In this document: in pieces, positions 8,453-17,672 of the stretch
Layout of the letters: every line of letters starts with the position of its first letter
Position numbering within the stretch: position 1 is the first letter of the stretch
The notes under the pieces: model-generated
Told to the model about the DNA's origin: nothing
Databases searched by the model: none
What the model saw: only the letters and a program-made list of their open reading frames with translations
Assembly: GCA_964397775.1 (NCBI GenBank)
Contig: CAYNKL010000001.1
Coordinates: 1 to 64,000 of the forward strand
DNA: 64,000 nt
Direction of reading: 5' to 3'
Source: Allosediminivita sp964397775
GTDB taxonomy: Bacteria > Pseudomonadota > Alphaproteobacteria > Rhodobacterales > Rhodobacteraceae
Made by a program: the position numbers and the translations under genes

Positions 8453-9985
8453 ATGGCCACCCTTCTCGAGATGCGCGGGATCACCAAGACATTTCCCGGC
8501 GTGAAGGCGCTCGACAACGTCAACATGAAGGTTGAGGAAGGCGAGATCCACGCCCTCGTCGGTGAGAACGGCGCCGGCAAGTCGACCCTGATGAAGGTCC
8601 TGTCGGGCGTCTACGCCCACGGCAGCTACGAAGGCGACATCGTCTACGACGGCGACGTGAAGGCCTTCCGCGGCATCACCGACAGCGAAGATGTCGGCAT
8701 CATCATCATTCACCAGGAACTCGCGCTGATCCCGCTGCTGTCGATCGCCGAGAACATCTTCCTGGGCAACGAACGCGCCAACGGCGGCATCATCGACTGG
8801 CGCGAAACCGAACGCCGCGCCGCCGAGCTGATCGACCGCGTCGGCCTCAAGGAAACCCCGCGCACCATTGTCGACGACCTCGGCCTCGGCAAGCAGCAGC
8901 TGGTCGAGATCGCCAAGGCGCTGTCCAAGGACGTGCGCCTGATGATCCTGGACGAGCCGACCTCCTCGCTCAACGAACAGGACAGCGAAAAGCTTCTCGA
9001 CCTCCTGCTGGAGTTCAAGAAGAAGGGGATGACCTCCATCCTCATCTCGCACAAGCTCAACGAGATTTCCCGCGTCGCCGACACGATCACCGTCCTGCGC
9101 GACGGCTCCACCGTGGCCCGGCTCGACTGCCGCGACGGCATCAGCGAAGACGACATCATCCGCGACATGGTGGGCCGCTCGCTCGACGACCGCTACCCGC
9201 CCAAGATCGACCACACCAAGGACGACATCGCGATGGAGGTCGCGAACTGGACCGTCCATCACCCGCTCCATTCGGACCGCCAGGTGGTCAAGGACGTCAG
9301 CTTCCACGTCAAGCGGGGCGAGGTGCTGGGCATCGCGGGCCTCATGGGCGCAGGCCGCACCGAGCTTGCCATGAGCCTCTTCGGCCGCAGCTACGGCCGC
9401 GACATCTCGGGCGAGGCCAGGATCAACGGCCAGCCCGTGGACCTGTCCAGCGTCCGCCGCGCGATCAACGCCGGCCTCGCCTACGCCACCGAGGATCGCA
9501 AGACCTTCGGTCTCGTGCTCGACCAGACCATCCGGCGCAACGTGCCGCTGGCCAAGCTCGACGCCGTGGCCGACGGGCTCGTCGTCAACAAGGGGCGCGA
9601 GGCCGAGGTCGCCGAACGCTACCGCAAGCGGCTCAACATCAAGTCGAGCTCCATCGAGCAGGAGACGATCAACCTCTCGGGCGGCAACCAGCAGAAGGTG
9701 GTGCTGTCCAAGTGGCTCTTCGCCGATCCCGACATCCTGATCCTGGACGAACCCACCCGCGGCATCGACGTGGGCGCCAAGTTCGAAATCTACACCGTCA
9801 TCCGTGACCTCGCCGAGGCCGGCAAGGCGATCATCGTCATCTCCTCCGAGATGCCCGAGCTGCTCGGCATCACCGACCGTCTTTACGTCATGAACGAAGG
9901 CCGCTTCGTGGGCGAGATGCCCACCTCCGAAGCCAGCCAGGAAAAGATCATGTCGACCATCATCAAGTCAGGGGACCGCACATGA
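8453..9985 (+). CDS. gguA: Multiple-monosaccharide ABC transporter, ATPase
   Basis: A 510-residue double ATPase of the sugar ABC class. The first half has Walker A GENGAGKST at 37-45, signature LGLGKQQLVEIAKAL and Walker B LMILDEPTSSLN. The second half has a degenerate P-loop (GLMGAGRTEL) but an intact LSGGNQQKVVLSKW and ILILDEPTRGIDVG, the usual asymmetry in this family. It overlaps gguB by ATGA at 9982, so the subunits are translationally coupled. Confidence 0.93.
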   Translation: MATLLEMRGITKTFPGVKALDNVNMKVEEGEIHALVGENGAGKSTLMKVLSGVYAHGSYEGDIVYDGDVKAFRGITDSEDVGIIIIHQELALIPLLSIAENIFLGNERANGGIIDWRETERRAAELIDRVGLKETPRTIVDDLGLGKQQLVEIAKALSKDVRLMILDEPTSSLNEQDSEKLLDLLLEFKKKGMTSILISHKLNEISRVADTITVLRDGSTVARLDCRDGISEDDIIRDMVGRSLDDRYPPKIDHTKDDIAMEVANWTVHHPLHSDRQVVKDVSFHVKRGEVLGIAGLMGAGRTELAMSLFGRSYGRDISGEARINGQPVDLSSVRRAINAGLAYATEDRKTFGLVLDQTIRRNVPLAKLDAVADGLVVNKGREAEVAERYRKRLNIKSSSIEQETINLSGGNQQKVVLSKWLFADPDILILDEPTRGIDVGAKFEIYTVIRDLAEAGKAIIVISSEMPELLGITDRLYVMNEGRFVGEMPTSEASQEKIMSTIIKSGDRT

Positions 9986-11190
9986 GCGATACCACCAACA
10001 CCGGCGCCACCGCGCCCGCTGGCGAGCAGGCCAAGGCAAGCTGGCGCTTCCTCAAGGGCCACCTGCGCGAATACGGCATCCTCTTTGCCCTCATCGCCAT
10101 CATGGCCTTCTTCCAGATCGCCACCGGGGGCATCCTGCTCAAACCGGTCAACCTGACCAACCTGATCCTGCAGAACTCCTACATCGTCATCATGGCCATC
10201 GGCATGCTGCTGGTCATCGTGGCGGGCCACATCGACCTCTCCGTGGGCTCGGTCCTCGGCTTCATCGGGGCGCTGGCCGCCGTGATGATCGTCAACTGGG
10301 GCGTGCCCTACCTTCTGGCGGGCATCATCTGCCTTGCCGCCGGCGCCGTCATCGGCATGGCGCAGGGCTTCTGGATCGCCTACTTCCGCATCCCGTCGTT
10401 CATCGTGACGCTCGCGGGCATGCTGGTCTTCAAGGGTCTCACCCTCTGGCTGCTCGCCGGCCAGTCCGTCGGCCCCTTCCCGCCCACGTTCCAGCTCATT
10501 TCCTCGGGTTTCCTCGTCGATCCCTTCGGCATGGACGGCTTCAACCTGCTGTCGCTGCTGATCGGCGTCGCGCTGGCCGTGGGCCTGCTGGTGCTGGCCG
10601 TCCGCGCCCGCCAGAGCCAGGCCAAGACCGGCGCGCCCGGCGAACCCTTTGCCTTCTTCGCGGCCAAGAACGCGCTGATCTTCGTGGCGATCATCTACAT
10701 GAGCTACCTCATGGCCGATTTCCGCGGGCTGCCCAACGTCTTCATCGTCATGGCGCTGCTGATCGCGATCTATTCCTTCGTCACCGCCCGCACCACGGTC
10801 GGCCGCCGCATCTACGCCATCGGCGGCAACGAAAAGGCCGCCACGCTCTCGGGCATCAACTCCAAGCGCCTGACCTTCTTCACCTTCGCCAACATGGGCA
10901 TGCTGGCGGCGCTCGCGGGACTCGTCTTCGCAGCCCGCCTCAACACCGCCACCCCCAAGGCCGGCGCCACGTTCGAGCTTGACGTGATCGCGGCCGTCTT
11001 CATCGGCGGCGCGTCGATGTCGGGCGGTGTGGGCACCGTGGTGGGTGCCGTGGTAGGCGCCTTCATCATGGGCGTCATGAACAACGGCATGTCGATCCTC
11101 GGCATCGGCATCGACTGGCAGCAGGTCATCAAGGGCCTCGTCCTCCTCGCCGCCGTGATCTTCGACGTCATGAACAAGCAGAAAGGCTGA
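9982..11190 (+). CDS. gguB: Multiple-monosaccharide ABC transporter, permease
   Basis: A 402-residue inner-membrane permease of the ribose/xylose type (BPD_transp_2 family) with about ten hydrophobic helices. The family motif GNEKAATLSGINSKRLTFF lies in the second half, as does GGASMSGGVGTVVGA. Together with GguA and ChvE it makes a complete sugar importer. Confidence 0.92.
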   Translation: MSDTTNTGATAPAGEQAKASWRFLKGHLREYGILFALIAIMAFFQIATGGILLKPVNLTNLILQNSYIVIMAIGMLLVIVAGHIDLSVGSVLGFIGALAAVMIVNWGVPYLLAGIICLAAGAVIGMAQGFWIAYFRIPSFIVTLAGMLVFKGLTLWLLAGQSVGPFPPTFQLISSGFLVDPFGMDGFNLLSLLIGVALAVGLLVLAVRARQSQAKTGAPGEPFAFFAAKNALIFVAIIYMSYLMADFRGLPNVFIVMALLIAIYSFVTARTTVGRRIYAIGGNEKAATLSGINSKRLTFFTFANMGMLAALAGLVFAARLNTATPKAGATFELDVIAAVFIGGASMSGGVGTVVGAVVGAFIMGVMNNGMSILGIGIDWQQVIKGLVLLAAVIFDVMNKQKG

Positions 11191-11195
11191 TCCCG

Positions 11196-12191
11196 ATGCT
11201 TCTCTCGCAATACCGCACCGACAGCGGCCGCCCTCAGGTCGTCGCCCGCGAAGGCACCGAGGCCTACGACGTCCGCACCGAGGCCAGCCTCTACGACCTC
11301 TCCATGCACTGCGCCAAGAGCGGCGAGGGCCTCCAGGCCCACGTCCTCTCGCTCGGCCTGGGCGAGGCGGTGGACCTCAACCGGCTCTACGCCGAAGGGC
11401 GGCTCCTGCCGCCCCTCACCCACCCGGACCCGGCGCACCTGCACCTGACGGGCACCGGACTCACCCACCTCGGATCGGCCTCGACCCGCGCGGCCATGCA
11501 CGCCAGCACCAAGCCCGAGGACGAGACCGACTCGATGAAGATGTTCCGCATGGGCATCGAGGGCGGCAAGCCCGCCAACGGCCACGCGGGCGTCCAGCCC
11601 GAATGGTTCTACAAGGGCACCGGCCACGCGCTCGTGGCCCCCGGCGCACCGCTGCAAAGCCCGCCCTTCGCCGAGGACGGCGGGGAAGAGCCCGAGCTTG
11701 CGGGCCTCTACGTCATCGCCCCCGACGGCACCCCCGTCCGGGTCGGCTTTGCCGTGGCCAACGAATTCTCCGACCACGTGACCGAACGGCAGAACTACCT
11801 CTACCTCGCGCACTCCAAGCTGCGCCCCTGCTCGGTCGGCCCCGAGATCCTCGTGGGCGACCTGCCCGACAGCGTCGAGGGCACCAGCCGCATCCGCCGC
11901 GGCAACGAGGTGATCTTCGAAAAGCCGTTCCTGTCGGGCGAGGCGAACATGTCCCACACGATCGCCAACCTCGAACACCACCACTTCAAGTATCAGCTCT
12001 TCTGCCAGCCCGGCGACGTCCATGTGCACATGTTCGGCACCGCGACCCTGTCCTTTGCCGAGGGCATCTCCCCGCAGGACGGCGACGTGTTCGAGATCGA
12101 GGCGGCGCCCTTCGGCCTGCCTCTGCGCAACCCGCTCGCGGTCCAGCCGGGCCCCAAACCGGAGCCGCGGACCGAAATCCGCGCGATGTGA
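11196..12191 (+). CDS. gguC: GguC/AraD1 family protein (FAH superfamily)
   Basis: A 331-residue protein of the fumarylacetoacetate hydrolase fold. Visible are EPELAGLYVIAPDGTPV, GFAVANEFSDHVTE and YLAHSKLRPCSVGPEI, typical of the family with its acidic metal ligands. In other proteobacteria this family (GguC, also called AraD1) lies in arabinose/galactose operons and has been proposed to act on 2-keto-3-deoxy-arabonate as a non-homologous dehydratase. No other KDA dehydratase or aldolase gene is in the operon, which supports that role. Confidence 0.85.
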   Translation: MLLSQYRTDSGRPQVVAREGTEAYDVRTEASLYDLSMHCAKSGEGLQAHVLSLGLGEAVDLNRLYAEGRLLPPLTHPDPAHLHLTGTGLTHLGSASTRAAMHASTKPEDETDSMKMFRMGIEGGKPANGHAGVQPEWFYKGTGHALVAPGAPLQSPPFAEDGGEEPELAGLYVIAPDGTPVRVGFAVANEFSDHVTERQNYLYLAHSKLRPCSVGPEILVGDLPDSVEGTSRIRRGNEVIFEKPFLSGEANMSHTIANLEHHHFKYQLFCQPGDVHVHMFGTATLSFAEGISPQDGDVFEIEAAPFGLPLRNPLAVQPGPKPEPRTEIRAM

Positions 12192-12198
12192 GGTAACA

Positions 12199-13941
12199 AT
12201 GACTTTCAAACCGGCAGAATGGCCGCGCAAGCTTCGCTCGCAGGAATGGTACGGCGGCACCTCGCGGGACAACATCTACCACCGTGGCTGGCTCAAGAAC
12301 CAGGGCTACCCCCACGACCTCTTCGACGGACGCCCGGTGATCGGCATCCTCAACACCTGGTCGGATCTGACGCCCTGCAACGGCCACCTGCGCGAACTGG
12401 CCGAAAAGGTGAAGGCCGGCATCTGGGAGGCCGGTGGCTTCCCGCTCGAGGTGCCCGTCTTCTCGGCCTCCGAAAACACCTTCCGCCCCACGGCGATGAT
12501 GTACCGCAACCTCGCCGCCATGGCGGTCGAGGAAACCATGCGCGCCCAGCCCATCGATGGCGCCGTGCTGCTGGTGGGCTGCGACAAGACCACCCCCAGC
12601 CTGCTCATGGGCGCGGCCTCGACCGACATCCCCTCCATCGTGGTCACCGGCGGGCCGATGCTCAACGGCTGGTTCCGCGGCGAACGCGTGGGCTCCGGCA
12701 CCGCGCTCTGGCAGATGTCCGAGGACATCAAGGCCGGGAAGATGACGCAGGAGGATTTCCTCGAGGCCGAACAGGCCATGTCCCGCTCCTCGGGCACCTG
12801 CAACACCATGGGCACCGCCTCCACCATGGCCTCCATGGCCGAGGCGCTCGGCATGGCACTGTCCGGTAACGCCGCGATCCCCGCCGTCGACGCGCGCCGC
12901 CGGGTCATGGCGCAACTCTCCGGCCGCCGGATCGTTCAGATGGTGAAGGACGACCTCAAACCCTCGGACGTGATGACCAAGCAGGCCTTCGAGAACGCCA
13001 TCCGCACCAACGGCGCCATCGGCGGCTCGACCAACGCGGTCGTGCACCTGCTGGCCATGGCCGGGCGCTGCGGCGTGGACCTCACGCTCGATGACTGGGA
13101 CCGCCTCGGCCGCGACGTGCCGACCATCGTGAACCTCATGCCCTCGGGCAAGTACCTGATGGAAGAGTTCTTCTACGCCGGCGGCCTGCCCGTGGTGCTC
13201 AAGCGCCTGGGCGAGGGCGGCATGCTGCACAAGGACGCGCTCACGGTCTCCGGCGAAACCGTCTGGGACGAGGTCAAGGACGTCCGCAACTGGAACGAGG
13301 ATGTCATCCTCCCCGTCGAGAAGGCGCTGACCGCCTCGGGCGGCATCGCGGTCCTGAAGGGCAACCTCGCGCCCAACGGCGCCGTGCTGAAACCCTCCGC
13401 CGCCTCCGAGAAACTGATGAAGCACCGCGGCCGCGCCGTGGTCTTCGAGGACATCGACGACTACAAGGCCAAGATCGCCGACGACGCCCTCGACATCGAC
13501 GAGACCTGCATCATGGTGCTCAAGAACTGCGGCCCCAAGGGCTACCCCGGCATGTCCGAGGTCGGCAACATGGGCCTTCCGCCCAAGGTGCTGAAGAAGG
13601 GCATCACCGACATGGTCCGGATCTCGGACGCGCGCATGTCGGGCACCGCCTACGGCACCGTGGTCCTGCACACCTCGCCCGAGGCCGCCGTCGGCGGACC
13701 GCTGGCCGTGGTGCGCAACGGGGACATGATCGAACTCGACGTGGCGGAACGCAGGCTGCACCTGGACATCTCCGACGAGGAACTGAAGCAGCGGCTCGCC
13801 GACTGGAAACCCGCGGCCGAACCGCCCGCCTCGGGCTACGACAAACTCTTCCACGACCACGTGCAGGGGGCCGATACCGGTGCCGACTTCGACTTCCTGC
13901 AAGGATGCCGCGGACGGGAGGTCCCACGTGACAGCCACTAA
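12199..13941 (+). CDS. araC: IlvD/Edd family sugar-acid dehydratase (arabonate dehydratase)
   Basis: A 580-residue Fe-S dehydratase. Cys60 (TPCN), Cys128 (GCDKTTPS) and Cys201 (SSGTCNTMG) are the cluster ligands expected in this family. It would dehydrate L-arabonate, and perhaps D-galactonate or D-fuconate, to the 2-keto-3-deoxy acid. The ATG at 12199 follows GAGGTAAC directly; the frame runs open upstream only as a shadow of gguC. The name is used in the Azospirillum pathway sense (arabonate dehydratase), not the E. coli regulator. The 3' end overlaps the next gene by 14 nt. Confidence 0.9.
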   Translation: MTFKPAEWPRKLRSQEWYGGTSRDNIYHRGWLKNQGYPHDLFDGRPVIGILNTWSDLTPCNGHLRELAEKVKAGIWEAGGFPLEVPVFSASENTFRPTAMMYRNLAAMAVEETMRAQPIDGAVLLVGCDKTTPSLLMGAASTDIPSIVVTGGPMLNGWFRGERVGSGTALWQMSEDIKAGKMTQEDFLEAEQAMSRSSGTCNTMGTASTMASMAEALGMALSGNAAIPAVDARRRVMAQLSGRRIVQMVKDDLKPSDVMTKQAFENAIRTNGAIGGSTNAVVHLLAMAGRCGVDLTLDDWDRLGRDVPTIVNLMPSGKYLMEEFFYAGGLPVVLKRLGEGGMLHKDALTVSGETVWDEVKDVRNWNEDVILPVEKALTASGGIAVLKGNLAPNGAVLKPSAASEKLMKHRGRAVVFEDIDDYKAKIADDALDIDETCIMVLKNCGPKGYPGMSEVGNMGLPPKVLKKGITDMVRISDARMSGTAYGTVVLHTSPEAAVGGPLAVVRNGDMIELDVAERRLHLDISDEELKQRLADWKPAAEPPASGYDKLFHDHVQGADTGADFDFLQGCRGREVPRDSH

Positions 13942-14851
13942 GATCGCCATCATGGGCGTGGGCAAGATTGCCCGCGACCAGCACATCCCGGCCATCGCCG
14001 CCGACCCGCGGTTCGAGCTGGCCGCCACCGTCAGCCGCTCCGGCGGCGTCGACGGGGTGCAAAACTTCGCGACGCTGTCCGAGCTGATCGCGGCCCGCCC
14101 CGACATCCCGGCGGTTTCGCTCTGCATGCCCCCCTCCGTGCGCTACGAAGCGGCGGCCGAGGCCATCGCCGCGGGCAAGCAGACCATGCTCGAAAAGCCC
14201 CCCGGCGCCACCGTGGCCGAGGTGCTCGACCTCGCCCGCATGGCCGAGGAGGCCGGCGTCACGCTCTTCGCGACATGGCATTCGCGCCATGCCGAAGGCG
14301 TCGCCGCCGCCAAGGCGTGGCTCGCCGACAAGACCATCACCGCCCTGCGGATCGACTGGAAGGAAGACGTGCGCAAGTGGCACCCCGGCCAGGACTGGAT
14401 CTGGGAGCCCGGCAACCTCGGTGTCTTCGACCCGGGCATCAACGCGCTCTCGATCCTGACCGAGATCGTGCAGGTCCCCCTGCACCTGACCGGTGCGGAA
14501 CTTTCGTTCCCGGAAAACCGCGCGGCGCCCATCGCCGCCGACCTCACCTTTGCCGGGCCCGGCTTCACCGCCGAAGCCGCCTTCGACTGGCGACAGGAGG
14601 GCGGCGAGATCTGGCAGATCGCGGTCGAGACCACCGCAGGCACCCTGCGTCTCATCGAGGGCGGCTCGCGCCTCTTCCTCGATGACGCGGAACAGACAGT
14701 TCACGGTCGGGGCGAGTACCCCGACCTCTACCACCGCTTCGGCGATCTGATCGACGGGGGCGCGCGCGATGTCGATGCCGCCCCGCTGATCCACGTCGCC
14801 GATGCGTTCCTCCTCGGCCGCCGCCTGGTGGTCGAGCCGTTCAACGAGTGA
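13928..14851 (+). CDS. Gfo/Idh/MocA family sugar 1-dehydrogenase
   Basis: A 307-residue NAD(P)-dependent oxidoreductase, probably D-galactose/L-arabinose 1-dehydrogenase. The Rossmann loop is IMGVGKIARDQHIPAI, followed by EKPPGATVAEV, the conserved EKP segment with its catalytic Lys. The start is GTG at 13928, six nt after GGGAGG, inside the end of the dehydratase gene. It would make the lactone at the top of the oxidative pathway. No separate lactonase is visible here, so that step is elsewhere or spontaneous. Confidence 0.86.
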   Translation: MTATKIAIMGVGKIARDQHIPAIAADPRFELAATVSRSGGVDGVQNFATLSELIAARPDIPAVSLCMPPSVRYEAAAEAIAAGKQTMLEKPPGATVAEVLDLARMAEEAGVTLFATWHSRHAEGVAAAKAWLADKTITALRIDWKEDVRKWHPGQDWIWEPGNLGVFDPGINALSILTEIVQVPLHLTGAELSFPENRAAPIAADLTFAGPGFTAEAAFDWRQEGGEIWQIAVETTAGTLRLIEGGSRLFLDDAEQTVHGRGEYPDLYHRFGDLIDGGARDVDAAPLIHVADAFLLGRRLVVEPFNE

Positions 14852-14866
14852 CCAGAAGGACATGAC

Positions 14867-16381
14867 ATGACCGATTTGACCGGACGCCACCTGATTGCAG
14901 GCGAATGGACCGCCGGCGGGGAAACCTTCCAGTCCGCCCCCGTGACCGGGGATCCCGTCACCGTCCACTGCGGCGGCAAGGCCGAAGTCGACGCCGCCAT
15001 GAAGGCGGCCGAAGAGGCCTTCCTGACCTACGGCTGGACCTCGCGCGAAGAGCGCGCCAAGTTCCTCGAGGCCATCGCGGACGAGATCGAGGCACGCGGC
15101 GAGGCCCTGACCGCCGCCGGCACCGCTGAGACCGGCCTGCCCGAGGCGCGCCTCAACGGCGAACGTGGCCGCACCACCGGCCAGCTCAAGCTGTTCGCAA
15201 GCCACATCCGCGACGGCGCCTATCTCGACCGTCGCCATGACGAGGCCCTGCCCGACCGTCAGCCCGCCCCGCGCCCCGATCTGCGCATGATCGAGCGCCC
15301 CATGGGCCCGGTGGGCGTCTTCGGCGCCTCGAACTTCCCGCTGGCCTTCTCGACCGCGGGCGGCGACACCGCCTCGGCGCTCGCAGCCGGCTGCCCCGTG
15401 GTCTACAAGGGCCACCCCGGCCACCCGGCAACGGGCGAGATCGTGGCCGACGCCATCCGCGCCGCCATCGAGAAGACCGGCATGCCCAAGGGCACCTTCG
15501 GCTTCGTCCAGTCCAACACGACCGAGGCGGGCGAGGCGCTCGTCACCCATCCGCTGACCCGCGCGGTGGGCTTCACCGGCTCGTTCCGCGGCGGAAAGGC
15601 GCTCTTCGACCTGGCCATGTCGCGCCCCGAGCCGATCCCCTTCTTCGGTGAACTCGGCGCGATCAACCCGGTCTTCGTCATGCCCGCGGCCCAAGGTGCC
15701 CGCGGCGGCGATATCGGCACCGCATGGGCGGGCTCGCTCACCATGGGCGTGGGCCAGTTCTGCACCAACCCCGGCATCGTTGTGCTGCACCCCGGTGACG
15801 GCGCCGATGCCTTCGTCGACGCGGCCCGCGCGGCCCTCGAAGAGGTCGGCCCGCAGCCCATGCTCACCGATGGCGTCGCGTCGGGCTACCGCAAGGGCGT
15901 CGAGGGCATCGCCAGCGTCTCGGCAGTCAAGGAGCACCTGCGCAAGGACTGCTCCGACCGTCAGGGCGCGCCCGCGATGTTCGAGGTCTCCGGCAAGGAC
16001 TGGCTCGCCCACCCCGAGCTCTCCGAGGAAATGTTCGGCCCCGCCGGCATCGTCATCCGCGCCGCCTCCGCCGAGGAGGTGATGCAGATCGCCAAGGAAC
16101 TCCACGGCCAGCTCACCTGCACCCTGCAGATGGACGACAGCGACATGGACACCGCGGAGCCGCTGGTCCCCGTGCTGGAGCGCAAGGCCGGCCGCCTGCT
16201 GGTCAACGGCTTCCCGACGGGCGTCGAGGTCGCCGACAGCATGGTCCACGGCGGCCCCTACCCCGCCACGACCAACTTCGGCGCGACCTCCGTGGGCACC
16301 CTGGCCATCCGCCGCTTCCTGCGGCCGGTCTGCTACCAGAACATGCCCGAGGCGCTCCTCCCCGAAGACCTCCGCGGCTGA
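14867..16381 (+). CDS. Aldehyde dehydrogenase, probable alpha-ketoglutaric semialdehyde dehydrogenase
   Basis: A 504-residue NADP-type aldehyde dehydrogenase with catalytic Cys299 (GVGQFCTNPG) and general base Glu262 (FFGELGAINP). This subfamily oxidises alpha-ketoglutaric semialdehyde to 2-oxoglutarate, the last step of non-phosphorylative arabinose breakdown. It is the last gene of the operon, 15 nt after the sugar dehydrogenase and directly before a strong terminator. Confidence 0.88.
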   Translation: MTDLTGRHLIAGEWTAGGETFQSAPVTGDPVTVHCGGKAEVDAAMKAAEEAFLTYGWTSREERAKFLEAIADEIEARGEALTAAGTAETGLPEARLNGERGRTTGQLKLFASHIRDGAYLDRRHDEALPDRQPAPRPDLRMIERPMGPVGVFGASNFPLAFSTAGGDTASALAAGCPVVYKGHPGHPATGEIVADAIRAAIEKTGMPKGTFGFVQSNTTEAGEALVTHPLTRAVGFTGSFRGGKALFDLAMSRPEPIPFFGELGAINPVFVMPAAQGARGGDIGTAWAGSLTMGVGQFCTNPGIVVLHPGDGADAFVDAARAALEEVGPQPMLTDGVASGYRKGVEGIASVSAVKEHLRKDCSDRQGAPAMFEVSGKDWLAHPELSEEMFGPAGIVIRAASAEEVMQIAKELHGQLTCTLQMDDSDMDTAEPLVPVLERKAGRLLVNGFPTGVEVADSMVHGGPYPATTNFGATSVGTLAIRRFLRPVCYQNMPEALLPEDLRG

Positions 16382-16410
16382 GCCTTCCGGCCAGACCGCT
16401 GAAACAAACG

Positions 16411-16440
16411 CGCCCCCGCAGGACACTGCGGGGGCGTTTT
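16411..16440 (+). terminator. Rho-independent terminator of the sugar operon
   Basis: A perfect 10-bp stem, CGCCCCCGCA at 16411-16420 pairing with TGCGGGGGCG at 16427-16436, with a 6-nt loop, followed by TTTT. It lies 29 nt after the stop of the aldehyde dehydrogenase gene. Confidence 0.85.
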
Positions 16441-16608
16441 CATGTCGGACTGCAAGCACATGATACTCGGAGGAGCGCAGAGCCGCGCATCGCAGCCGCG
16501 CGCGGTGGCGATCCCGACCGACGTTCCCCTCGCTTCATGGCAGCCAAGTCCGAAAGACCTCGACACGACGCACCCAGAATCGCCAAATCGCCGCCGCGTG
16601 AGGGCGCG

Positions 16609-16638
16609 GTCATGCCGTAGGCATGCCTTTGGCATGAC
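16609..16638. repeat. Nested GGCATG palindromes in a gene-free stretch
   Basis: GTCATGCC at 16609-16616 pairs with GGCATGAC at 16631-16638, and the octamer GGCATGCC at 16620-16627 between them is itself a palindrome. The surrounding 16442-16733 has no convincing gene. This may be an intergenic palindrome element or a binding site. Confidence 0.35.
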
Positions 16639-16733
16639 GATGCGCGGCGGCCTTCAGCCTTTATCCCGCGCAGTGGGCTTCGCGCGCGTTTGCCCGGAAC
16701 AAAGCGCGCCAGCCCCGCCCGGCTATCCGCCCC

Positions 16734-17672
16734 CTACGTCTGCCCGACCAGCTCCTTGGCCATCATCATGTGCACGCCCTTGTTGCCGTTCACCGTCTGC
16801 GTCACCCGCAGATCCCCAGCCAGCGAACAGAGCATGTAGGCGTCCTCCCGGCTCAGCCCCGTCAGATCCACGATCCAGCCGATCATGTCCCGCAGCGCCA
16901 TCTCGGCGCAGGTGTCGAGCGAGGGATGCATCCCCATCGTGATCAGGTGCCCCGGCGTCTCGGCCCGGGGATACTCCCACGACAGATCGCTCCGCAGGGT
17001 CAGCCGGAAGGTCCCGCGCAGCGCCGTCTCGATCGCGGTGATGCAGACCTCGCCATCGCCCTGCGCCCCGTGCCCGTCGCCACAGGAAAACAGCGCGCCC
17101 TCCGCCTGCACCGGCAGGAACAGCGTGCTGCCCGCCACCAGCTCCTTGTTGTCGAGGTTGCCGCCGAACCGCCGCGGCTGGATCGTCGAGACGCGCCCCC
17201 AGCTCGCCGGCGGCGCCACCGCCATCACCCCGAAGAACGGCCGCAGCGGCAGCTCGAGCCCCCAGGACAGCCGCGCCACACCCGCCTCCGCATCCAGCGG
17301 AATGGTCACGCAGCGGCCCTCGTCGAACTCCTCCGGCAGCGTCCCCGCCAGCGGACGGATCACGTTGTACCCCCAGTCCTGCCGCAGCGCCACGTCGAGG
17401 ATATCGACCTGCAGCACATCCCCCGGCCGCGCCCCGCGTACCGCCACCGGCCCCGTCACGATATGCCCGCCCATGGCCCGCTCGGCCCGCGCATGCACAT
17501 CGTAAAGCTCCGGCGGCACGTGGAACCCCGCGGGCGGCAGCACCTCCGGCGCCCCCGAGACCGTGTCGATCACCACGACATCGCCGCTCCCGACCTCCAG
17601 CACCGGCGCCCGGGCCGCGTCGAAGAAGCCCCAGGCGCAGCTCTCCGCGCCCGCCGCCAGATGCGCGCTCAT
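16734..17672 (-). CDS. Acetamidase/formamidase family protein
   Basis: A 312-residue FmdA/AmdA family hydrolase, predicted to release ammonia from short amides. Family marks include GGHIVTGPVAVRGARPGDVLQV near the N-terminus, the FSCGDGHGAQGDGEVC segment with Asp/His metal ligands, and PRAETPGHLITMG. It overlaps the upstream M20 gene by ATGA, so the two are one operon that would hydrolyse an amide or N-acyl compound stepwise. The true substrate is unknown. Confidence 0.87.
   Translation of the reverse strand: MSAHLAAGAESCAWGFFDAARAPVLEVGSGDVVVIDTVSGAPEVLPPAGFHVPPELYDVHARAERAMGGHIVTGPVAVRGARPGDVLQVDILDVALRQDWGYNVIRPLAGTLPEEFDEGRCVTIPLDAEAGVARLSWGLELPLRPFFGVMAVAPPASWGRVSTIQPRRFGGNLDNKELVAGSTLFLPVQAEGALFSCGDGHGAQGDGEVCITAIETALRGTFRLTLRSDLSWEYPRAETPGHLITMGMHPSLDTCAEMALRDMIGWIVDLTGLSREDAYMLCSLAGDLRVTQTVNGNKGVHMMMAKELVGQT

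Noticed and set aside
13604..16459. 951-codon minus-strand frame
   Set aside because: It is the antisense of three well-supported genes (dehydratase, sugar dehydrogenase, aldehyde dehydrogenase) with shadow composition (AVA, GDG, HH runs).
16442..16942. Plus-strand frame of 166 codons after the sugar-operon terminator
   Set aside because: Its first part is in a gene-free gap and its second part is antisense to the acetamidase gene; no domain or ribosome site.
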